Shown here one piece after another: positions 44,128 through 56,679 of a stretch of 64,000 nt of DNA. The stretch is from Annona cherimola (lineage: Eukaryota; Streptophyta; Magnoliopsida; Magnoliales; Annonaceae), in NCBI GenBank assembly GCA_030490835.1, contig CM059977.1, forward strand, positions 10,196,765-10,260,764, given 5' to 3'. The first letter of the stretch is position 1. Every line of letters begins with the position of its first letter. The notes under the pieces are model-generated. The model ran no database searches and was not told where the DNA came from. It saw nothing but the letters and a program-made list of their open reading frames with translations. A program made the translations under genes and the position numbers.

Positions 44128-45959
44128 AATGTCATTATTCTCTAAGATCAATCTAATAGGTCTTGAGGAAGGGGTGCTTGTGATGTTTTCATTGTCTTGT
44201 TCTTGAGTGGCTACTGTAGTTAGCTTTTTGGAACTGTCCTGCTTGGGCATAAAATGAGAAATGAAGAAAGTTGGATGTTTGTTTGTTCTCCATGAAAGAT
44301 AATCCCGTTGGTTTGTATGATTCTTGAAAACTCAAAATAGGCTTTACACGTGTGAGCATCACATGCCAATGATTTTCTGAATGGGGTCCAAATTGAGTTG
44401 GGTCCTTTCTATACCAACTCGAGAGATGCCGTTTAAGATGTAGCCATCTTAAAGTTGTCTGTAGGAATCTGGCTCTTTTTGGCTGATTACAAAACCCACA
44501 TTTGAGATTGGATTTTTTACCACCAGAAAGAAGTAAATTTACATTTTTTACCGTTTGCGAGATGCTACTCCTTAGACTTCTATTCTACCATCCAAAGCTG
44601 CTGCTGGGATGGAATCCAAGATGTCTTTCAAAGCAGGTTTTGTAGTGCCTTTTCCATCACCTGATTTGGAATACGAATACCCGCCCAAGTGCTTGTACTC
44701 AAGGACTCAAATCTGCCAACAAAAATTTTCTTCATTGCCTTTTAGCTTTTTAAATTTATCACGGGCTTCTCGTTTTCTACTTTTCTGTCTTCCTGTTTTC
44801 CGCGTGACGAACATGAGATCTTTTTTTGGCTTTATTTTATGAGTTGGACAACCGCCATGCATTAACCTCATTCCCGCCGCCCACATTCACCAATTTCCGG
44901 ATAAGCAGTTACATTCCTCCATGTTTTCTATCTCATGCCATACATAAAGTCCAGTGTGTGGAATCGAACATGGACTGCCGAAAATAGAACTGGCTTGAAA
45001 ATCTACATTTCGAAATGCTCATTTTGGAATTGCTCTTTTGAAGTTAAAAGGGCCGCGATGCAAAGCAATGTCATGATTGGAGGAATAAGTAACATGTTAA
45101 AAAAGCTGCTTGTCACTGGGGCCGGGCCGTTTTCTTCTACTTAGCTCTTTAAGAAAATTCTTTTCTTTCATCTTCTTCTTTTCTGCTCAAACTTTGACCC
45201 CAAAAATCACCAATTCTGAACCCTCTGGATAATCCATAATTTAGGGTTTTCATCGAAAAGAGCAAGTTGATATATTACTAATTCATCAAAGAATCAGACC
45301 ATTAACCTGAAAATGTTAGCACACCTGCCAAGTAGATGGAACTACCCGAATGAGAAATAGAACAACAAAATGTGGTGCATCGGATAAATTTCTGCGAACT
45401 TGGAGTCCTTAGATGGCAGAAGAAGTGCAAAACATAACCAGCTCCATCCCTTTTGCAAACTCCTCGAAATCTAAACAGAGCCTGGATGTGCCAAGAACAC
45501 CACAACATTGGCCAGTGCTAAGTTTGTAAATGATAAAACCCAAGCAAAAGATTACAATCCTCCCCATTCCATCTCAAGCTACGAATCATACATCCAATCT
45601 GAAAAAAACAACAGCAGAAAAGCACAAAAATCTAGGAAGGAGAAAATTGCAGCAGACAGTCTATCATTCTGCTCCTGAGAATTGTATATAAGCCATGAAC
45701 AAAAAAACCACACTCATCAGATCATTTACAAAGCTTAATTGGACATTTTCCTGGCTAATATCATCCGCAATGTAGCTTTCGGGATGTTCCTCATATGCCC
45801 TAAAAGTAAACTGTCCCTATCTCTAACACACTACGTAGAGAAATTCAATTCCACGCCTTGTAGATCAGAAAGAGATCACAGCATTGGAACCACGAAACAG
45901 ATAAACAGAGAATGGAGAACCCACTGTATCAACTGAATTTCCAATTTGTCATGCAAACA
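44128..45959. other. CHIL 3' region and intergenic space towards the ATL gene
   Basis: AATAAA at 44123-44128 overlaps the CHIL stop and may act in 3' processing; the 3' UTR probably ends before about 44350. 44600-45150 holds short frames without recognisable domains. The segment next to 45959 would be the 3' UTR of the minus-strand ATL gene. No other gene is recognised. Confidence 0.5.
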
Positions 45960-46556
45960 TCAGCTCACCTCATCAGTCTCCCCAGCCACGCTCCCTCTCA
46001 CGCTGGACACACTGCCTAGGGAAGGCGAGGGCGTGCCGGCCTCCACATCCCCAGAATCCAGCGATGGCGGCGGCCTATCCAGTAGCGAGTGCCTGCATGT
46101 GGGGCACGACGAATGCGACGAAAGCCATGTGTCAATGCACCTCAAGTGGAATCCATGGTTACACTTGGGCAGCACCCGAACCTTTTCCCCGTCCACAAAC
46201 TCCCCCAGGCATATGGGGCAGTCAGTCGCCGGAATGTTCACTCCCATCTGGCCATACACGGCGACCGGCATCTGTCGCAGAACCCGTTTCTTCAGGCCCG
46301 TGGAGGCGAGGCGGACAGCAGCAGCCTCGCCTGGGGCGGTGATGCGCCTCCCGCACCGCAGCGCACATCGCACTATTGAGTTGAGCCCCAGTGCACATAT
46401 GAGTGCACAAAGCAGCGCCGCCAAGATGATCACCATGTTGGTATCGAAGTTGGCCTCGCTACTGTTATAGGCACCGCTACCGCGCGATTTGCTTTCATTA
46501 GCAGGCGGAGGTGCCTTCGGTTCGATGCCGACCAGCAGGCGCTGAGGAGCCACCAT
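45960..46556 (-). CDS. ATL-family RING-H2 E3 ubiquitin ligase (198 aa, intronless)
   Basis: Single exon with ATG at 46556-46554 and TGA at 45962-45960. Hydrophobic residues 41-59 ([19 protein letters not shown]) form the single membrane anchor near the N terminus. A basic stretch follows, then the GLD-type motif [15 protein letters not shown] (87-101). The RING-H2 finger has Cys113, Cys116, Cys132, His134, His137, Cys140, Cys151 and Cys154, with the ATL-typical proline before the third Cys and Trp144 after the sixth ligand. The Ser/Pro-rich tail ends DEVS. This order (membrane segment, GLD, RING-H2) and the lack of introns define the ATL family, which moves ubiquitin from E2 to membrane-associated targets, often in defence or stress. 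An upstream in-frame extension to 46601 begins with TTG, so the ATG at 46556 is preferred. The subfamily member was not assigned. Confidence 0.92.
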   Translation of the reverse strand: MVAPQRLLVGIEPKAPPPANESKSRGSGAYNSSEANFDTNMVIILAALLCALICALGLNSIVRCALRCGRRITAPGEAAAVRLASTGLKKRVLRQMPVAVYGQMGVNIPATDCPICLGEFVDGEKVRVLPKCNHGFHLRCIDTWLSSHSSCPTCRHSLLDRPPPSLDSGDVEAGTPSPSLGSVSSVRGSVAGETDEVS

Positions 46557-46900
46557 TGCAAAAGGCTGGCTTACACTTTGTTGCCGTCCTCTCGCAAACA
46601 AATCTGATTAGTCGGCCTCGGTAGAAGACTTGAAGTTGGGCTCAATGAATTTTGAACAATCAAAAACCTCTATTTCTTGATGTTTTAATCAGATTCTATA
46701 TGCCGAATTCTGTTGCGCTTGAAGAACTGCGAAGCCATGGATGGAATCCGGTTGCTCTGTCTGCCGTATCTCATGCTCCGTTCCGTGAGCTGCTGATCAC
46801 TGGGAGAACTGGAGCAAGTCCAACAGGGGAACCCAGCTATTTCTAACAGTTGGGGGGCGCTTTTTTCGGGATCACGAGAGGAAAGGAGTAGGAAAGGAAA
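46557..46900 (-). promoter_or_regulatory. Upstream leader/promoter region of the ATL gene, with a possible uORF
   Basis: A 29-codon frame with stop runs on the minus strand from ATG 46774-46772 to TAA 46687-46685, 128 bp before the main ATG. If transcription starts upstream of 46774, it would be a uORF. No TATA box could be fixed with confidence. The region upstream (46900-47130) is rich in pyrimidine runs on the plus strand. Confidence 0.35.
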
Positions 46901-47832
46901 GAGAGAGCGAAGATGAAATGGGAAGGGCGAATGATTTTATTTTGCTATTTCTCCCTACTCTGCTATTGTCCTCCTTTCCACTTTCATGAGAAGAAAACGT
47001 TCAGTGGTAGGAGAGCTGGAAGTATTCTTAGTAGACAGAGACATCATAAGAGCATCTTTTCTTTTCCTTTCTTTTCCTCTCTTCTCTCTCTCTCTTTTTG
47101 TTTTCCCACTGCTACTACACAGATAAGGGAGTAATAAGGTGTTTGTTAGTGAAATCCTGATAGCCTAAGCCAATCCTCCATCAAAATTATCTGAGCATTC
47201 CAACTGGAGCATCTTGAGGATCTTGATCATCATGGAGGAGTAGATTTCAAGGCACAAAGTGGGAAGAGATTGGAACTTGCTTTTATGGCTTTTTTCGGTG
47301 CTTGGGAATTAGAAGCCTTTGGAAGGCGGAGTGGGAAGCGGGATGCGTTGGACAAGTGACAAGGTAAAAGAAGAGTATCTTCATTCAATGTGCGTTGACC
47401 ACAGAATAATAAATTGCTATGCAAACACCTTAGCCACCCTGCCTCACAGCAAACGTATAATTTAATCATCGTGGGCTAATAATTCCTAATGTGTTGGTTC
47501 TAATCCACAAGAGAATTCCAAATCGAATGGCTCGGATTGGCCTATTTATGGGAAAAATCCGTTGGATGAGAGATTTGGTTTTGGTTTGTTTGCTTTTGCT
47601 GATAAAATTTGTTTGCTTTTGAAGTTCGCATGACTGAGCAGGACAAGACACAAGGCATGGCTTGAAGAGGAAAAGGGTAAAAGGGTGGAAAGGGGCACCT
47701 GATCCGGCCTAATCATGGTTGGCGTTTAAAGAAATGCTTATTCCTTATGGGCAGGGATCATTTGTAATCTCAAGCTACAAAGCCTTTTTTTGCTTTCATC
47801 TAACAGTACAATGTATATATATATATATAAAA
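46901..47832. other. Intergenic, no gene recognised
   Basis: Pyrimidine-rich CT runs at 47060-47105. Short frames at 46913-47134, 47230-47469 and 47466-47651 have no recognisable domain. Confidence 0.5.
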
Positions 47833-48173
47833 TATTCAGGTGCAGCATCGCTGAAATGGGCCACACATGATCATCAAATCATAATTTATTCCGCCCATTG
47901 TATTTAGAATAATATATTCTATTACCATACCAATTTTCATCTCAATCAGATATGTATATGGGGCTTATCTGAAAATGGTACAAATTCAACGTAATAAAAT
48001 AGTTTGATGAAAATAACAACTTTAAAGTAGTTTTTTCAACATGTAAACCATTTGTTATAAAATTTATATATAGATAAATAATCGTATAAAGTTTCATTAC
48101 ATTCTAATATGTGTGGAACTCACTTTTGATCAAATGTACCGCTGTTCCGGTGCAGTTGCGTTGCACCGGAACA
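47833..48173 (+). repeat. Family C repeat, copy 3 (best preserved)
   Basis: Begins ATTCAGGTGCAGCATCGCTG and ends CTGTTCCGGTGCAGTTGCGT then TGCACCGGAAC. Internal family strings are CTCAATCAGATATGTATATG, AACAACTTTAAAGTAGTTTT and ATTCTAATATGTGTGGAACT. The terminal GGTGCAG text appears in the same orientation at both ends; the right end also carries a small palindrome. Confidence 0.75.
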
Positions 48174-50602
48174 GCTCCCAAATATATATATACTTTTAAA
48201 TCTATTGATGATTTTTCATCAAAAAAAAAAAAAAAAGATGATTTTGTAGACATTTTTTGGTCCGGTTGTCAGTATGTTCAGTGTAAGATATTTTGGTTTG
48301 CATGCATAAATTTTTTTTTTTGTCCACTTGTCTAACTTTTAAAATGAAAAGCACGAAAATTTTAATATAATCGGTTGCATTAAATCATTAACCACGAAAC
48401 CATCCAATACAACTGGTTGCGTTGAAATTTCTACCCAAATCTTTTCCTTTTTTTAAATTTAAACCATACAAAATATTTATTATTTACCATATATTTATGA
48501 TGTTAAAATTAAATTCCATTAAAAACTTGTTTTTTACAAATATCTAACACCATTCAAGAGTGAATAAATAACTATAGAATTTTCGTAAATTTTAAAAATA
48601 AATGTGTAGTATATAAAAGATTTAAAATAATGAGATTTTTGAGCTCATAGGTAAATATACAGAGATGGATATGCTATGAATAATTTAGATTTTAAAATAA
48701 CTTTAAAATGGAAAATTTGAGTGAAAATTTTGGCACAATGAATTACATTAAATCATTAACCTATATGCACAATCCCACGAGCCAAGGAACAATTTCTTCT
48801 GTGAGTAAATGACGCGGCAGTGAAACCAGGACCTTTTATGAGAAGAGGCAAATTCAATGAAGGGGAACATAATATTATTAAAGGGAGGTAATGATATAAA
48901 AATGGACAATGTTTTCAAATATTTTTCAAAATTTAAGAAAATTTTAAAAATTTTAAAAATTCAGGGTTTGCTCCATGTTGCTCTGCCACTGATGATGAGC
49001 TGCACGGGTTTTTAGTTCCTTTCTCTCAGGATTAAATTTTATTTTTTTCTCAATATTACCTGTTTTTAATAATATTTTTTATTAATTTAAACTTTATTTA
49101 CTTTATGGTCATCAGCATTGTCTGAGATTCCTAAAAAGTTTTGTTGCGTACGACTCGACCTGATGATTTGGATGGCATTTGCCTGGAATTTGGAAAGATA
49201 AACATTATTTTGATATATACATATATATATATATATATGTATATATTATAATAAGGTGGGATGGATTCAAAATTACCAGTGGATCCCACCTCCCACTGCC
49301 ACTGTAAATGGGCAGTATCAAACCCATGTGGATTATCTGTTGAAAGTTTTTGCTAGCAAGGACGCTCCGTATATAGTCCATAGGCGCGGCCAATAATTGC
49401 AGCCACAGAACTGCCAAGTTTTGCCGTGCGTCCTCCACAACTTAGTAGGTGATTTTGTACCTTAGCGCCGACTTGATTCAACTGAAACTGACTAATCGTT
49501 GGCTTTGTTCCGAAAAAGCAATTGAAATTAATTGAAAAATGATTGCTGTAGTTTAATTAAACAGCTCGAGTAAAATTGTTAAGATGTTACGAAAACACGC
49601 ACGCACACACACAATCATAGGGCGGCAAGTCGAACCTGTGTGCGGTGTCATTCGCAGGCAATAATCCGCTTCTAATAAACTTGTGGGCGAAATTGTTTGG
49701 GATCGATTGTTAAATCCGATAGCCATTTCGATGCTGTGATGTTCCGCAAAATACTTTGGATGTGGTGAGATTCATCAATGCAAGTTAGGCTGGCCCGCCA
49801 CCATTTATTACGTAGACTCACCCGTTCGTTTCACATGAGTATCTGCCTACCTCAGATTTTTTTTTTTTTTTTTCAAGCGCAAAATATATATATTTTTTTT
49901 TTGTTTCCTTGATGTGTCCAACCAACCTAGATATTTTCTTTGGGAGATTTTCTGACGGTGGCTCACTCATGCAGTCATGCTAGTACACGTGACAAAGCAT
50001 ACGGCAAGCAACAAGGCCTGTACCGACTTATTTGATGCTCCCGCCACACGCCACGCTTCATATGCAGGACTCAACCATTGTTCATGCCCTTTATCGTTTT
50101 TTTTTTTTAATCTTTTTATATACATTACAATAACTGATATTACGCTGAAGTATATTCGCACTCTTGGGAAATTTTTTTTAACCACCACACGGGGGAAGTT
50201 ACAAACCCCCATAATGGAAGAAAATTATAAAACCCCTAAATCAAATTCGTAAATAAGCAAATCGGGCCTGTCAACCGTTATTTGCCTATATAGATTAGCA
50301 ATTTCGGAGGAGTGTTTGGAAGTGTCTGTCGGCGCATGAAGCATGGGGGCTAGCCGGAGTAGAAGAGCTTTTTCCTACGCAGATGTGCGTGGATACACGA
50401 TCGGCGCGGGACCATAAAAGCATTTGAGTCGCTGTCGTGGGTCACGGAAGGGAGGAAGGAAGGAAGAGGTGTTAGCCTGAGATTGCTCGATTGCGCTTGG
50501 TAAACAAGGATTCGTGTCCATCACGCAGAGCAGCGACTTAGCGAGGTCCCTTCTTTCTTCGGTGGAACCTACCCGCTGACGGGTCATCGAATTTGTATAA
50601 CA
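48174..50602. other. Intergenic, no gene recognised
   Basis: Poly(A) at 48221-48236, TA runs near 49215-49240, an ACGCACAC run at 49597-49611, and poly(T) at 49859-49874 and 50099-50109. The segment 50180-50245 (ACGGGGGAAGTTACAAACCC) resembles 35190-35280. Short frames at 49205-49438, 49967-50252 and 50375-50587 are unsupported. Confidence 0.5.
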
Positions 50603-50935
50603 AACTCTTTTCGGTGGAACTTATACAAATGTTAATTTAAGTATATTTAACATGTATTAAATTTTATTTTTGAATATTTTTAGATATTTTTTTGAATTTT
50701 TAAATTTTAATGATATTTTTAGTAATTTAAAGCTACTACAATTCCACTTGTTTTTAAAAATCTAAAAAAAAGTATTTAAAAATATCCAAAAATGATAAAA
50801 ATTGATACACATGTTAAATACACTTACATTAATAATTTTATGGCAAAATTTTTTCAAAAAATTAAAAATAGATTTTGCGGTAGAGTGCATTGAAATTTCA
50901 ATGCATCCTGATGTATTGAATCAAAACCCTTCTTT
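50603..50935 (+). repeat. Family F fold-back element, copy 5
   Basis: Mirrored halves: CTTATACAAATGTTAATTTA with AGTATATTTAACATG on the left, and AAAATTGATACACATGTTAA with ATACACTTACATTAATAATT on the right. The centre is near 50735. The right end AGTGCATTGAAATTTCAATG retains the family GTGCA motif. Confidence 0.6.
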
Positions 50936-52239
50936 GGTAAGAGGTGAAAAAACATTCTTTGGCTTCATATTATGCACCGGAACATACTTTGCCCTGTTTG
51001 AGGGGAATTTTATTCTTTTACCCACTATATCATACTGGTAATTTTTACTATTCTATCCAAATTAAGTTCAATTTAGTGATTACACATAGATACCCTTTCC
51101 AATTTACCGCACTAGTCACAATTATTTTGGAGTCTAGGCCAATGCCTTGATTGACTTTCATTCTCAGCCAGTCTTAGCCTTGTTACAGAGTCAAGGCCTT
51201 GACGTTATCAAAATTAGCCTAATATGTGCAACATGTGTTCAACCAACCGCTACCAGCATAAGCCATGAAAAGGTTATGTAGATTAATATCTTACCCATGT
51301 GTAAAGTTACATGAGTTAACTTTAGAGTTTTCATGATGCTTGAGTTTACATGTATGGCAACCCCTCTAACATTATTTGAGAAAAAAGAGGGCTCATGCCA
51401 ACAGAATCGTCTTAATTTCACCATGTCACAAAATTTTATGATAAAATTTCTCCTCTCTTTGTAAGTTCGAGCATAAGCTCACGAAAGAGGCATTAGTAAA
51501 AGGAAATTGAAGAAGCTAAAGGAGTTTTACTCCCAACTATCTTATAGTTTAAATTTCTCTTTCTATAAGAGCTGGACATCCTTTTCCTATGTCGTGACCG
51601 AGAATATTATTATACCTAAAAAAACTCCTTATCCTCTTTGCTTCTACACATTTACGCTTTGAAGTTGATGATGCTCCAGGAACTTGTCCGCTATCATCAA
51701 CCTATTTTTTTTAAAAAAATTTATAGCTATATTCAAAAAAAATTTACATCTTTTCATATAGTTGTCTTTTTTATTTTATTTTTTTCTCTTTACCACTTCC
51801 GCAAAAAAATTTCCCACTTTTTAAAACACATTAATTATTATTTTAAGAAATATTTTACATTAACTTTTTATATCGAAACTTAAAGCTTCGAAAGCTAATG
51901 AGTAGTAGTTATGGTTTTGTAAAAGCTGCCTAAATCCCCTAATTAAAGTAATCATCCTCTGTCCATCCAAAAAAGAGTAATTATTCTCTGAAAATATCCG
52001 TGAGAGGGATACTATGGAGCCTAATTAGGGAGGAAAGCCGTGTTTGTGCATTAATGCGTGCCTAGCATGGGTCGGGCATCAATCATGGCAGTTTCTTTGG
52101 TGTGCGCCACACGTTAATGATGTGACCCGCAGAATAAAATAAAAAATAAATTTTGATAATGTTGGTTTTTGAAATATCTTGCATAATCTTTTACTTGGGG
52201 TGTGAACTTTTTACCTGTTAATTTGATTCAGTCAATTAC
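50936..52239. other. AT-rich intergenic, no gene recognised
   Basis: No supported gene. Frames at 50802-51041 and 51638-51883 are low-complexity translations of AT-rich DNA. Confidence 0.5.
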
Positions 52240-53250
52240 TTATTGATGGTTTGTGTTGAACCCATTTTAGATATTTTTTTCGGAGCCCGCTTTTATGTAA
52301 CTGGTTTACATAGAAGCGGTTCCATATAACCCTCTTAAATTTTAAGATTTTGAAATATGATGAAAAATTTAATTTATTTATTGTATTTAACATCATTTGT
52401 TTAACTAGAAAATCAAGTTTCATCTAAATCTAATATGTATATAAGTCACATTTATCAAAAATATGTGCATTTATGTGTAAGTTAGAAAAAATATTTAAGT
52501 CTATTCATTTATATGTTGGAATGTAGTAGTACTTTATAAAATTATTTATTTATATAATAATGATATTTTAGATGATTTAGATGTTGAAAATACTACTTAA
52601 AAATTGATGTCTAGCATTAAATCATTTTATTACGTTTATTTTACATGTTTATAGATAAAAGCCTATATACAATTATATTAAACAAATAAGAGAGTTTCTA
52701 TGATAATATAAGTAATGCTCAACACAATAAATAAAATATATTTTTTATAAACTATTTAGATGTTAAAAACGAAGGGAGTTACATAGAAAGAAAGTTTTAT
52801 AAAAGCATCCTTATTTTTTGGATCATCTTAGTTTTGCAAATTCCCCACTTAACGTGTAATGACATGCCTTTCGTGCGAAGTGTGGCTAGTCCTTTTACTG
52901 ACTAATGCCTTTTTTGATATTATGCTTATTTTGGGTGCTTAGGGTGTATTTTCTAAAAGTTTAGAGTTCTTCCAGATAAGCAGTATTTGACAAAAAATGG
53001 TTTAATCATTCATAAACTATCTAAAATGTCATTCTTATATAGATAATGATTCTATAAAATATTACTATATTCTAATATTATATATATAAATATATCTAAA
53101 AAAATTTCTAATTTACATATTAATGTATTTCAACAAATATGACTTTGCAAATATTTTATTTAGATGAAACTACTATTCTAATTAATAAATAATATTATAT
53201 ATAATAAATAGAGTGAATTTTTCACCAAACGTCAATATATCAAAAATAAA
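52240..53250. repeat. Family D AT-rich repeats (two copies)
   Basis: Shared strings with 15055-15880: TTACATAGAAG, TGATATTTTAGATGATTTAG, TAGCATTAAATCATTTTATT, TTTATAGATAAAA and CACAATAAATAAAATAT-type loops. Copies at about 52240-52800 and 52975-53250. No coding content. Confidence 0.5.
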
Positions 53251-56200
53251 CAAGGTTACATATTTACACATAATTGCTTCAATGTTAGCAAAGCCTCCTT
53301 GAGATACATTAGGATGCAAGGGTCATCATGTTTCATCTACTACCATAATTAAAAATGCCCATTTGGATGATGAAATTAAAATTAAATTCATCTATTAACT
53401 ATGATATAAAGTTTTATCTAAGTATTTTTCATAAATTATATAATTATATATTTTAAGCAAATGTTGCTCACCTAAGATTTTCATAGATTTTCATAAATTA
53501 ATTCTAAGTATCTTCTTGCTGATTTTGCTTCTTCTAATTTTTTGCCTGAACAAGAATGGTGGGACAACCCACCTTTTTTTCTTCAGGAAAAACTCTGTAC
53601 AGACAATTTTTTGGCAATGTTATACATCGATAGTTCTTCCCCTTCCACCTCTGACCCTTCTAACTCTCAGTGGAAGGGATATGAGCTAATTTTTTAATAA
53701 AAAAAAAAAGATTTTCATAGAGTTACTTTTTGACACTATCATACAAAATGATGTCGAGCGAAGTCACCCTTTAAATTTTGATTTCATTTTCATTGCGGGC
53801 TACCCCATTGCATTAATATCATACCTTAATTTGGATACAATATCGACACTCAACATCTTTTTATATTTTTTTTGAAAAGGACATCTTTTCATATCTTATA
53901 ATTGCAGTATCTTTTTGAAAAAAAAAAATATTAATTTACATCCTCATAAATATTTAAATTATTTTTATAAAAATCTTACATTCCTTTATTTAAATAAATA
54001 TAAATATTTTAATTATTATTTTACATCTAAAAATTATTCTGATCAAATATATTTTATTATTTATTTATCAAATTAAAATTAAAAATTTATAATTAAAATT
54101 CCATAAAAATGATATTAAAATTAAAATATATAAGAATTTTCTAGTCTTTTATCTATTGTTTGGCATTTTACTTCAGCGGCATAGACAAACTTAATAATTT
54201 TAGATCACTTATTTTGATCTATACGAATTGATTTTTGTCAATTGTTAATGAGCTTCAACTACTTATTAGCTATTAATTAATAAGCTCCCTCAGTATCAAA
54301 GAGAGGAACTAAAATACAGGAAAAAAGCTAGCCATATGAACACGTAATGATTTCTTTAAGATATTGCTCATATAAATTATAGGTAACGGAAGGTTGCTTT
54401 GGATGAATAGATTCATCATATAACACAATTAGAATTTAGGGGAATTGGTAAGCGTGTATTTAAAAAAATACTTTTTAAAATTTTTAAATTAATACGATAT
54501 TTTTAATTACTTGTTATTATTATTATCATTGCTTTTTGGTTGCTTTTTTTTCCATTTGAAAAATCTAGTTTGTTGATTTCATCTCCTATTTCCTTTTAAT
54601 AGATTCTTTATGAATATACACTGATCTAAGAAGAAATTTCTTTTATAACTTGCCTTTCTTTTCGCCACATCTTAATTAACTGTCAACTACCGGCCCCTTT
54701 ATCAAACTTTTTTATCATTACTTTTTATTTCTTCCATAGTTTTTTTTTATTTACAATTTTTACAACATCATTTCTCAATTTATTACCTCCCATTAACTCA
54801 AAAATTCTTTTCTACCTTAGAAGTGTAGAAACTAACCATGAATGTGATTGAAAAGGTTCCATCAGCATATTCTCCCAATTCGTCGAAGCTCAGCGTTAGC
54901 AAGGGTATATAGTCTCACATTGAGTAACCTTCCAACAAAGCCTAAAATCTACTCAAAAATCACTCCGTGATTAACGGGTAGTCTTCCAGTGATGTGTAAG
55001 ACCTACTCTCACATCATATATTGGATAACCTTTCAGTTACGCCTAAAACTTGCCTAAAAACCAACATTAAACATGTTGGATCCTGCACACTTGCATTTCC
55101 AACTTCTCCATATATGGTTTATGTCAAGTAATCTTCTAGCAAAGTTTATGACCTACTTGTAAACCAGTACCAAATAAACTATGCACAACACATTCATCCT
55201 CAAATAGTACCAACGTATAACAAGGGTAATAATTATACGTACATGCATCCCACCAAACTTAGCATGGTTTTATCACGCTAAAAAAAACACTTACATGCTA
55301 AAAATGATACCCAAATTGGATAGCAACAAAATCTACTTTTATCTACTTCTAATAGTTTATCTCAATTGAAACTAGTGTTAACCACAAAAATTAATGCTTA
55401 AGAATATTTATTGCAACCTTAGAGGACCCTAATCAAGATAAATCTCAGTCTTTAATATATGTTCATCAATAACTCCTAATAATGATTTCCGATGGATAAT
55501 TCAACTTGTGCAATGGATTCGGAACATCCAAAAACTTGGAAACAGATAGTTGTATCATTAAAATTGAATATTTTGAGGCCAATATATAATCAAATGAGTT
55601 TGGACGATTGGGAGGATGCCACGTATCGCCGGCGAATGGCGTCATTGCCTGGGCTTTTCACCAGGATCACCCTCCCAGGCCAAACGCCTAGGCCGCATTC
55701 AACTGGGCCATTCACATGGGCCAGGCTCAATAAGCCCACGAAGATTATGGTTAGAGTTATGGTTCACCAAGTTAATGAAATATTAGCATGACAACGATTG
55801 AGATTTTATTTTCTCTTTTTCAGATATCCTTTTGCATGTGGCGGGACAGAGCCTACTTAAGGAATAGTGCATGCATTATTCTACTATTCACCTGGAAATT
55901 GAACAATTTAAAAGAGGTGATGTAATAGGTAACGAAGGACGCTGGGCCCGTGGGCCATGAACATGATAGAAATACATTGGTGTATTCATTAATTCCACAT
56001 GAGAGGCGGACGGATGAAATTTATCAGTTAGCTTGAAATCTGAATCATCAATCACGCATTAATAATGCCGATAAATGCGGTCGATTAAAAACAAGTGCAT
56101 ATATCTTTAGAGATGCTCTCCATCAATGTCAAAGTTATATGAGCTGTATCCTTTTTACTACGTTCAAATAAGCGTGCTTCACAGTTACACTACAGCCAAA

Positions 56201-56679
56201 GTTTCCATCTGAGCACTTATTTTTCCAGCATAAATATCCTCGTTATTTCATTTGACATCTTTTTTCCACCTTAGTATTTTCGGTTAATAGATTCATTTTT
56301 TGTCTTTATTTATTTGATCTCACACATTTACAATAATAACAACAAAATCAGAGATGGTGATCGCGTAAAAATAAAAAACTTGAAAAGAGTTGGAATAAAG
56401 AAAAAAAAAAACATATATATTATGGGGCGGGGCAATAAAAGGCTGCGTGATCCTTGTGCGACATGTGGCATTCCTAGAAGCTGAATTGGGAGCTGGCTTT
56501 CGTCCCAACAAGTGTCTGGTTCTCGACCCACTCCAGCCACACTAGTTGTTTTTGTTTTTTTTTTTTTTTTTTTTTTCCGCCAGTCGGTCAAGCTTAAGCC
56601 CATGCAAGATTTTCTTGGCACTTCACAGAGGTAAAAAATAAAAATAAAAAAAGAAGAAGAAGAAGGGCCTATTCTTCAC
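53251..56679. other. AT-rich intergenic, no gene recognised
   Basis: 3.4 kb without a supported gene. A plus-strand frame of 99 codons at 55492-55791 covers a locally GC-richer patch but has no recognisable domain. The text around 54900-55150 contains repeated ACCTACT/AGTAACCTTCCA-type phrases, suggesting an old diverged repeat. Poly(T) at 56547-56576 and a GAA run at 56652-56664 border the LTR element. Confidence 0.5.

Noticed and set aside
45960..46601. Longer ATL protein starting at 46601
   Set aside because: It begins with TTG; the ATG at 46556 gives a normal ATL N terminus.
55492..55791. 99-codon plus-strand frame starting MDNSTC
   Set aside because: No recognisable domain and isolated in AT-rich DNA; not enough to call a gene.
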